Shown piece by piece: positions 17,482-21,712 of a stretch of DNA of 21,712 bases. The stretch's first letter is position 1, and each line of letters opens with the position of its first letter. The translations under genes and the position numbers were made by a program. This DNA is from Burkholderiaceae bacterium (lineage in GTDB: Bacteria > Pseudomonadota > Gammaproteobacteria > Burkholderiales > Burkholderiaceae): the NCBI GenBank assembly GCA_030151165.1, contig JASLEM010000374.1:1-21712 (forward strand), in the 5' to 3' direction. Under the pieces are notes generated by a model, which was given only the letters and a program-made list of their open reading frames with translations, made no database searches and was not told the origin of the DNA.

Positions 17482-18206
17482 GCCGCGCCATGCTGCAGGC
17501 CGCGCACCAGGCGGTCTTCGAGACACGCACACGCGAAGACTTTCGCGAGCAGATCATCCGGTTCGGGCGGCAGCGCGGATTCGACATCGTCGGGGCGATG
17601 GTGGTCTTCAATCAGTCGGCGACGCATACCGAATTCCACCCCGTCAACAACGCACCGCTGGAATACGAGCAGTCCTACGACAGTCGCGAGCTGGCGCAAG
17701 TCGACCCGGTCATGCAGCACTGCAAGGTCGCGACGACGCCGATCGTGTGGGATCAGGCGACCTACGTGGCGCGCGGATTGGGCGCGAAGTGGGAGGCGCA
17801 GGCGCGATACGGGTTCAAGACCGGCATTGCGCTCGCCATGCATCTGCCAGGCGACCGCCACTTTTTCATCGGCCTCGATCGCGACCAGGCGCTGCCCTCG
17901 AAACCCAAGACCCTCACGCGCATCGTCGCCGACCTGCAGCTGTTTGCAGTGCATGCGCAGGATGCGGCGATGCATATTTTCTCACCGTCGACCGACGCCG
18001 ATTTGGATCGGCCGACCCTAACGCCACGCGAGCTCGAGGCCTTGCGTTGGACGATGGACGGCAAGCTCGCGTGGCAGGTCGGCGAGTTGCTGAATATCTC
18101 GGAGCGAACCGCGGTGTTTCATTTGCAGAATGCGGCGCGCAAGCTGGGGTGTGGGAGCAAGTTTCAGGCGGTGTTGAAGGCGATTAGGTTGGGGTTGCTG
18201 GCGTAG
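17478..18206 (+). CDS. LuxR-type regulator with autoinducer-binding domain, copy 1 of 4
   Basis: The 242-residue product has the LasR/TraR architecture: autoinducer-binding domain about 15-165 and a LuxR HTH about 178-240 (LTPRELEALRWTMDGK, then ISERTAVFHLQNAARKLG). In the ligand pocket Asp76-Pro77 and Trp91 match TraR Asp70-Pro71 and Trp85; Tyr63 replaces TraR Trp57 and Tyr67 keeps Tyr61. QHCK after DPVM recalls the HC of LasR. Such proteins bind acyl-homoserine lactones or related signals and act at lux-box DNA as dimers. The start ATG 17478 has GGAG six bases upstream and aligns with copy 4; the long in-frame reading from GTG 17313 is unlikely. It heads a run of three luxR genes, at about 63% GC in a counted sample. 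Confidence 0.93.
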   Translation: MSRAMLQAAHQAVFETRTREDFREQIIRFGRQRGFDIVGAMVVFNQSATHTEFHPVNNAPLEYEQSYDSRELAQVDPVMQHCKVATTPIVWDQATYVARGLGAKWEAQARYGFKTGIALAMHLPGDRHFFIGLDRDQALPSKPKTLTRIVADLQLFAVHAQDAAMHIFSPSTDADLDRPTLTPRELEALRWTMDGKLAWQVGELLNISERTAVFHLQNAARKLGCGSKFQAVLKAIRLGLLA

Positions 18207-18232
18207 CAAGCTTTCGAGAGTAAGAGGTATTC

Positions 18233-18967
18233 ATGAGTTTGAGAATGCTTGTAGGCCATCATGAGCTGATCGCCGGCGCGCAGACCGTCGATGAGTTTCG
18301 CCGTCGAGTGGTTGGATTTGCACGAAGTTTAGATTTCGAAACGGTAAATGCTATGACCGTAATTGATCATTCTGTTAACCACACCAGCTTTCACTGTATT
18401 GACAATACGCCTGAAGCTTTCCGCGACAGATGGTGCGATCAAGGCGCTAGCAAAATTGATCCGGTTATGCAGCATTGCAAATACTCTGCAGCACCCATCG
18501 TCTGGGATCAATCTACTTATGTATCCCACGGCCGAGTTGATTTATGGGAAGAGCAGGCCAAATACGGTTTCAAGATTGGCATTTGCCTAGCGCTGCACTT
18601 GCCGGGTGGCCTGCATTTTTGCCTAGGGGTCGATCGAGACAAACGTTTTCGATTCGGCGGTAAAACTTTGACTCGCGTGCTTGCAGATCTTCAGATGTTC
18701 GCAGTTCACGCGCAAGAAGCTTCTCTAAGGATTTTCGCGCCCAAAAAGGCATTCGATTTCGCGGAAGGCAGTCCGCACCTTACGTCGCTTGAACTTGAAG
18801 CACTCCGCTGGACGATGGATGGGCGTTCGACGTGGGCAGTCGCGAGAGCGTTGAATATTTCTGAATATATGGCAGATTTCCACTTGCGAAATGCTACTCG
18901 CAAGCTGCAATGCGGAAGCAAATTCCAAGCGGTATTGAAAGCGATTCGCTTGGGGCTATTTGCTTAA
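18233..18967 (+). CDS. LuxR-type regulator with autoinducer-binding domain, copy 2 of 4
   Basis: The 244-residue paralogue lies 26 bases after copy 1, with AAGAGG five bases before ATG 18233. The binding domain keeps Asp76, Pro77 and Trp91, but Phe63 and Trp67 occupy the TraR Trp57 and Tyr61 positions. The HTH is the most divergent of the four: LTSLELEALRW lacks the usual PRE, WAVARALNIS lacks the usual VG, and the recognition helix reads SEYMADFHLRN where the others read S(E/T)RTA(V/I)(F/L)HLQN. DNA specificity may therefore differ or be reduced. A counted 60-base sample (18301-18360) is 45% GC, far below the flanking genes, with AT-ending codons throughout. This points to transfer from another source or to relaxed selection. 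The frame is intact. Confidence 0.92.
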   Translation: MSLRMLVGHHELIAGAQTVDEFRRRVVGFARSLDFETVNAMTVIDHSVNHTSFHCIDNTPEAFRDRWCDQGASKIDPVMQHCKYSAAPIVWDQSTYVSHGRVDLWEEQAKYGFKIGICLALHLPGGLHFCLGVDRDKRFRFGGKTLTRVLADLQMFAVHAQEASLRIFAPKKAFDFAEGSPHLTSLELEALRWTMDGRSTWAVARALNISEYMADFHLRNATRKLQCGSKFQAVLKAIRLGLFA

Positions 18968-19007
18968 AGAAGCATCCATCAATTCTTAATAAGTTGAGAG
19001 CATCGAT

Positions 19008-19739
19008 ATGGTTTTAAGAAGAATGCTGGATGGCCATCATCTCGCAATTATGGAAGCGTGCACAGTCGACGAATTTCGTCATCAAGTAATACGGTTTGCA
19101 AAAAACTTGGAATTTGAAACAATCGGCGCTATTACCGTTGTTGATCATTCGCCCAGTCATTCCGATTTTTATGCGGTCGACAATACACCCTTAGCATTCC
19201 AAGCAATTTTGCACGATCGCGATTTATGGAGACTTGACCCCGTAGTGCAGCATTGCAAATATTCATCTTTGCCACTAATATGGGATCAAGATACTTATGT
19301 TGCAAATGGTCAGGCTGCTTTGTGGGAGCAGCAAGCACCATACGGCTTTAAAACCGGTCTTGCACTTGCAATACATTTGCCTGGTGATCTGCATTTCTTT
19401 ATAGGAGTTGATCGCGATAAGCCACTTTTCAGCGACACAAGAAAGTTGACCAACACGGTAGCAGACCTTCAACTTTTTGCCGTACACGCACAGACCTCGG
19501 CTATGCGCATTTTTCTGCCAAAGGCGAGTACCGAAAGCCAAGCCGTCTCACTAACACCACGAGAATTGGAAGCGCTTCGTTGGACTATGGAAGGAAAGCT
19601 AGCGTGGGAGGTAGGTGAGGAGCTAAATATCTCCACGCGCACTGCTATTTTCCATTTGCAAAATGCGACGCGAAAACTCCAATGCCGTAGCAAGTTTCAA
19701 GCTGTCTTGAAGGCTATTCAATTACGATTGTTAGTGTGA
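19008..19739 (+). CDS. LuxR-type regulator with autoinducer-binding domain, copy 3 of 4
   Basis: The 243-residue paralogue lies 40 bases after copy 2. Pocket residues Asp77 and Trp92 are kept, while Phe64 and Leu68 replace TraR Trp57 and Tyr61; the Leu removes the ring that contacts the lactone headgroup region in known members. The HTH looks fully functional: LTPRELEALRWTMEGKLAW, then ISTRTAIFHLQNATRKLQC. Counted samples give 37-38% GC (19081-19140, 19261-19320), the lowest in the window. The start ATG 19008 gives one extra residue compared with copies 1, 2 and 4. The ribosome site is weak (GAGAG). No terminator was found in the 151 noncoding bases that follow, before a convergent small gene. 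Confidence 0.92.
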   Translation: MVLRRMLDGHHLAIMEACTVDEFRHQVIRFAKNLEFETIGAITVVDHSPSHSDFYAVDNTPLAFQAILHDRDLWRLDPVVQHCKYSSLPLIWDQDTYVANGQAALWEQQAPYGFKTGLALAIHLPGDLHFFIGVDRDKPLFSDTRKLTNTVADLQLFAVHAQTSAMRIFLPKASTESQAVSLTPRELEALRWTMEGKLAWEVGEELNISTRTAIFHLQNATRKLQCRSKFQAVLKAIQLRLLV

Positions 19740-19890
19740 TTTCGTCGCCTACGCCAGACAAGATCATGGTCGAGTGAGTCCATTGCATATTCTTCCAGCG
19801 CGATCCAGAATCTTATTATTCGAAAATCAATTCATCAGTTATTTCTTTTCCTCTAACGATAGCACAAATTAGTGAGTAAGCACACGCTAA

Positions 19891-20298
19891 CTAAATTTTT
19901 AGGAGGCGTTGAACTTCTTCTTGCCAAGGTAGCCGCCTGACAAATTGATTAAAGTGAAGTGCTGCTTCGGTCGCCGGTAGCACTTTTCCTTCAAGGTTCA
20001 ATATCTGCATATTCGTCACCACGCGCATTGGGTCTACCATTGCTACTACGCCGCGGCCCACCTCGACCCAATCCCAAGCGATCCCCGCATCTCCATCGTC
20101 AGAGAACCGTCCCCACACCGTATGACCGCTGCTGAGCGAGCATCGACTGCCATCGCTTGTCACTCTGGTCGCCAAATGCATGAAATGCGGGCGACGGCGC
20201 GCATTCGCACGCAAAAATACAATGGGCCAAGAGTAGAGTGCCCACGGCGGAGCTGTAACGGAGCCTTTCGGCACAGCAAGAGGCGTTTGTGTAAGCAT
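19891..20298 (-). CDS. Hypothetical protein between luxR copies 3 and 4
   Basis: This minus-strand frame encodes 135 residues. The C-terminal 70 look like a real folded protein (VWGRFSDDGDAGIAWDWVEV, then VVAMVDPMRVVTNMQILN and FNQFVRRLPWQEEVQRLL). I do not recognise the family. The first 40 residues are poorer in character and no ribosome site precedes ATG 20298, so the true start may be Met40 at 20181 or elsewhere. It converges on copy 3 and is divergent from copy 4, sharing a 185-base region that carries a lux-box-like dyad, which makes it a possible regulatory target. If it is not a gene, 19740-20483 would be a 744-base gap with no other feature except that dyad. Confidence 0.55.
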   Translation of the reverse strand: MLTQTPLAVPKGSVTAPPWALYSWPIVFLRANARRRPHFMHLATRVTSDGSRCSLSSGHTVWGRFSDDGDAGIAWDWVEVGRGVVAMVDPMRVVTNMQILNLEGKVLPATEAALHFNQFVRRLPWQEEVQRLLKI

Positions 20299-20335
20299 GA
20301 ACCGAAGTTTGAAGAAGTCGGCATTCGTGCACTAG

Positions 20336-20377
20336 CTGTCAATCTTGTCAGGGTCAGCGCGACACTGACATGTCGGT
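20336..20377. promoter_or_regulatory. Lux-box-like dyad and second palindrome in the region upstream of luxR copy 4
   Basis: CTGTCAATCTTGTCAG at 20336-20351 has the CTG-N10-CAG form of lux/las boxes with six of eight pairs symmetric. Twelve bases on, ACTGACATGTCGGT (20364-20377) is a dyad with a perfect GACATGTC core. The first is centred 45 bases from the minus-strand start at 20298 and 140 bases from luxR4. Either gene could be the target. CTG-N10-CAG alone is expected a few times in a window this size by chance. Confidence 0.4.
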
Positions 20378-20385
20378 CGCAGCGC

Positions 20386-20484
20386 ATGGCAGGGTGGTTC
20401 TCGCTGACCCAATGGTCGCTCTCACCGCCGTCCGCCCGGCCCTTCAACTCGACGTTGCAAGCCTGGCGAGTCAGGAGGCGATGA
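20386..20484 (+). CDS. Possible 32-residue leader ORF overlapping luxR copy 4 (weak)
   Basis: An ATG at 20386 opens 32 codons (MAGWFSLTQWSLS...WRVRRR) whose TGA overlaps the luxR4 start region, the same length and geometry as the leader ORF of copy 1. The two peptides are not similar and this one has no ribosome site, so chance is a serious alternative. It is recorded for comparison. Confidence 0.2.
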   Translation: MAGWFSLTQWSLSPPSARPFNSTLQAWRVRRR

Positions 20485-21209
20485 TGGCCAAGCGGATGCT
20501 TCAAGCTGGGTACCTATCTGTGATGGAGGCGGCTACTCCGAATGACTTTCGCGCAGAAGTTGTTCGCTTTGGACAGTCTCTCGGCTTCAAGACTGTCTCG
20601 GCAACGACCGTCATTGACCGCCAGCAATCCGCATCAGAATTCCACTGCGTTGACAACACGCCGATTGCTTTCTCTCAATCCTTTCGGGACCCCGCCTTAG
20701 GGCAAGCTGATCCGGTAATGCAACACTGCAAGCGTGCAGCAGTGCCAATAATTTGGGATCAAGAGACGTATGTGGCACGGGGAAGCGCCGACGTCTGGGA
20801 CGATCAGGCGCTGTATGGCTATCACACGGGGATAGCGCTCGCACTGCACATGCCAGACGGGCGTCATTTTTTCTTAGGCGTGGATAGAGATCGTCCGCTA
20901 CCTCCAAACCCCAAGGCGGTCACTCGCATGGTTGCCGAGCTGCAGCTGTTTGCCGTGCACGCGCAAGATGCTGCGTTTCGTATCTTTGCTCCGACACCTG
21001 CTCCTCTCGATGTACCGTCTCTCACCCCCCGAGAACTAGAAGCTCTGAGGTGGACGATGGAGGGTAAAACTGCCTGGGAAGTGGGTGCCATCATGAACAT
21101 TTCCGAACGGACGGCTGTACTCCATTTGCAAAACGGCATGCACAAACTGAACTGTGTGACAAAACATCAAGCCGTTTTGAGGGCAATACGCTTAGGACTT
21201 CTCAGCTGA
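20484..21209 (+). CDS. LuxR-type regulator with autoinducer-binding domain, copy 4 of 4
   Basis: The 241-residue paralogue aligns without gaps to copy 1 through the binding domain and is about two-thirds identical to it over residues 76-170 by hand count. Asp76 and Trp91 are kept; Phe63 and Phe67 replace TraR Trp57 and Tyr61. The HTH is canonical in its first part (LTPRELEALRWTMEGKTAWEVG, ISERTAVLHLQN), then departs as GMHKLNCVTKHQAV. I chose ATG 20484 over ATG 20481 and the long reading from 20370: AGGAGG at 20473-20478 is five bases from 20484, and MAKRMLQAG aligns with MSRAMLQAA of copy 1. A counted sample is 53% GC. It is separated from copies 1-3 by an opposite-strand gene, so it has its own promoter. 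Seven T follow the stop but no hairpin precedes them. Confidence 0.93.
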   Translation: MAKRMLQAGYLSVMEAATPNDFRAEVVRFGQSLGFKTVSATTVIDRQQSASEFHCVDNTPIAFSQSFRDPALGQADPVMQHCKRAAVPIIWDQETYVARGSADVWDDQALYGYHTGIALALHMPDGRHFFLGVDRDRPLPPNPKAVTRMVAELQLFAVHAQDAAFRIFAPTPAPLDVPSLTPRELEALRWTMEGKTAWEVGAIMNISERTAVLHLQNGMHKLNCVTKHQAVLRAIRLGLLS

Positions 21210-21226
21210 TTTTTTTGGCAAAGTCA

Positions 21227-21273
21227 CCCTGTAAGAGTTGACAGTGTCTCAGGCGGATCGGAACTGCTTCAAT
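21227..21273 (+). promoter_or_regulatory. Lux-box-like operator with -10 element downstream of luxR copy 4
   Basis: CTGTAAGAGTTGACAG at 21229-21244 is CTGT-N8-ACAG, the arm sequence and spacing of the Vibrio fischeri lux box. It contains a perfect TTGACA (21238-21243). A -10-like TTCAAT lies at 21268-21273; a start near 21280 would put the box centre about 43 bases upstream, the class II position at which LuxR activates. It also shares 11 of 16 bases with the dyad at 20336-20351. Activity is inferred. Confidence 0.5.
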
Positions 21274-21316
21274 CTCTACACGTTGCAAGAGCGACGCGTG
21301 AACCTGGAGATTGAAA

Positions 21317-21505
21317 ATGAAGCGAGTCCTCCTCATTAGCTTGATTGCCAAAGCAGCTCACTCGAAAAGCGAGCACACGAGGACTGCGGTTCAAGCACAA
21401 GCGGCAATGTCTAAACTGCCTGCGCGATTCTTTCGAAACATTGCCGGCGCGGACGCGCCGGCTTCGGGCGTAGGCACTAGCGATGGGCCTAAAGCAAGTT
21501 GGTAA
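21317..21505 (+). CDS. 62-residue small ORF downstream of the lux-box-like site
   Basis: ATG 21317 has GGAG eight bases upstream (21305-21308) and opens a 62-codon frame: a short basic-hydrophobic start MKRVLLISLIAK, a polar middle (SKSEHTRTAVQAQAAMSKL), and a Gly/Ala/Ser-rich end finishing PKASW. The hydrophobic stretch is too short for a secure signal peptide. There is no cysteine and I know no family. Its position behind a lux-box-like promoter and directly after luxR4 makes it a candidate target, either as a peptide or as part of a small RNA. A perfect hairpin lies inside the frame at 21443. It could be noncoding. Confidence 0.4.
   Translation: MKRVLLISLIAKAAHSKSEHTRTAVQAQAAMSKLPARFFRNIAGADAPASGVGTSDGPKASW
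21443..21462. repeat. Perfect 9-base-arm inverted repeat inside the small ORF
   Basis: GCCGGCGCG (21443-21451) and CGCGCCGGC (21454-21462) flank GA. It is much more GC-rich than the surrounding bases and lacks a T-tract. It could be a dispersed repeat unit or an RNA structure. Confidence 0.45.
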
Positions 21506-21561
21506 CGGTGTTTAGCCGTTGGCTTGAGTTGCGCCAGAACACCAACATAGATTGAATGAAC

Positions 21562-21580
21562 TTGAGCGCATCGCGCTCAA
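21562..21580. repeat. Perfect 8-base-arm inverted repeat in the tail
   Basis: TTGAGCGC (21562-21569) and GCGCTCAA (21573-21580) flank ATC. It lies in the 163 bases between the small ORF and the terminal hairpin, where no convincing gene was found. No T-tract follows. Confidence 0.45.
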
Positions 21581-21668
21581 ACATCCCAAGACCCTCCACA
21601 ATCAGCCCCCCACATCCACAAACGCCACCCCGGTGGCCGCTGCGCGCATGTGACGCTGATTGACTCTT

Positions 21669-21710
21669 GGGGTGCCGAAGGCTCCCGCCAGCGGCACCCC
21701 CCGCATTTTT
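21669..21710 (+). terminator. Terminator-like hairpin at the right end
   Basis: GGGGTGCCG (21669-21677) pairs with CGGCACCCC (21692-21700); inside, GGC (21680-21682) pairs with GCC (21687-21689) around TCCC. Five T follow at 21706-21710 after CCGCA. The gap before the T-run is slightly long, but this is the best transcription end for the luxR4 / small-ORF region. Confidence 0.6.
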
Positions 21711-21712
21711 CT

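Noticed and set aside
20122..20484. 120-codon + strand frame between copies 3 and 4
   Set aside because: It lies opposite the better minus-strand gene, has no ribosome site and low-quality composition; only its last 32 codons are noted separately as a possible leader.
21489..21584. 31-codon minus-strand ORF (MFERDALKFIQSMLVFWR...)
   Set aside because: It has plausible amino acid character but no ribosome site, overlaps the + strand small ORF and includes an inverted repeat. It could be part of a dispersed repeat; not supportable alone.
17253..21712. Insertion sequence or integron carrying the luxR array
   Set aside because: The composition shift suggested it, but no transposase, integrase, terminal inverted repeats or target duplications were found at the edges.

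Overview
The window is chromosomal DNA of a GC-rich bacterium; counted 60-base samples of the housekeeping part reach about 70% GC (16081-16140). Gene content (FadH-type dienoyl-CoA reductase, PurT, AzoR, pirin, GstA-like transferase, LasR-type regulators) and codon use suggest a betaproteobacterium of the Burkholderiales. That placement is inference; no rRNA, tRNA, CRISPR array, transposase or integrase was seen.

Positions 1-13101 hold ordinary accessory metabolism and stress genes in short units on both strands: a truncated fadH (-), a DUF4397-like lipoprotein with a good terminator (+), azoR-pirin (-), a secreted protein, an acetyltransferase and a LysR regulator (+), a DJ-1/PfpI protein with a ribbon-helix-helix protein (-), a winged-helix plus PD-(D/E)XK-like protein (+), a periplasmic thioredoxin-like protein and purT (+), and a glutathione transferase (-). 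Several of these fit quinone, electrophile or thiol stress.

Positions 13230-17189 form a tight four-gene + strand operon whose neighbours all overlap by four bases: a cysteine-free glutaredoxin-like protein, a secreted S33/TAP-type alpha/beta hydrolase, and a NatA/NatB-type ABC transporter.

Positions 17190-21712 are the striking part: four tandem paralogous LuxR-type regulators with autoinducer-binding and LuxR HTH domains, and no luxI in the window. Three are closely spaced (26 and 40 bases apart). The fourth follows a small opposite-strand gene. Base composition drops from about 63% GC in the first gene to 45% and 37-38% in the second and third, then returns to 53% in the fourth. The two aromatic residues that contact the acyl-homoserine lactone in TraR/LasR (W57 and Y61 in TraR) are replaced or varied as Y/Y, F/W, F/L and F/F, while the key Asp and second Trp are kept.

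The array has unusual control features. A 32-codon ORF with its own ribosome site overlaps the first luxR start by ATGA. A lux-box-like dyad lies between the opposite-strand gene and the fourth luxR. A second lux-box-like dyad (CTGT-N8-ACAG) follows the fourth luxR, spaced correctly from a -10-like hexamer, and precedes a 62-codon ORF and a structured tail ending in a terminator-like hairpin. My best reading is an expanded LuxR-solo sensing module with a possible small peptide or RNA output. The paralogy is seen directly; the regulatory wiring is inference.
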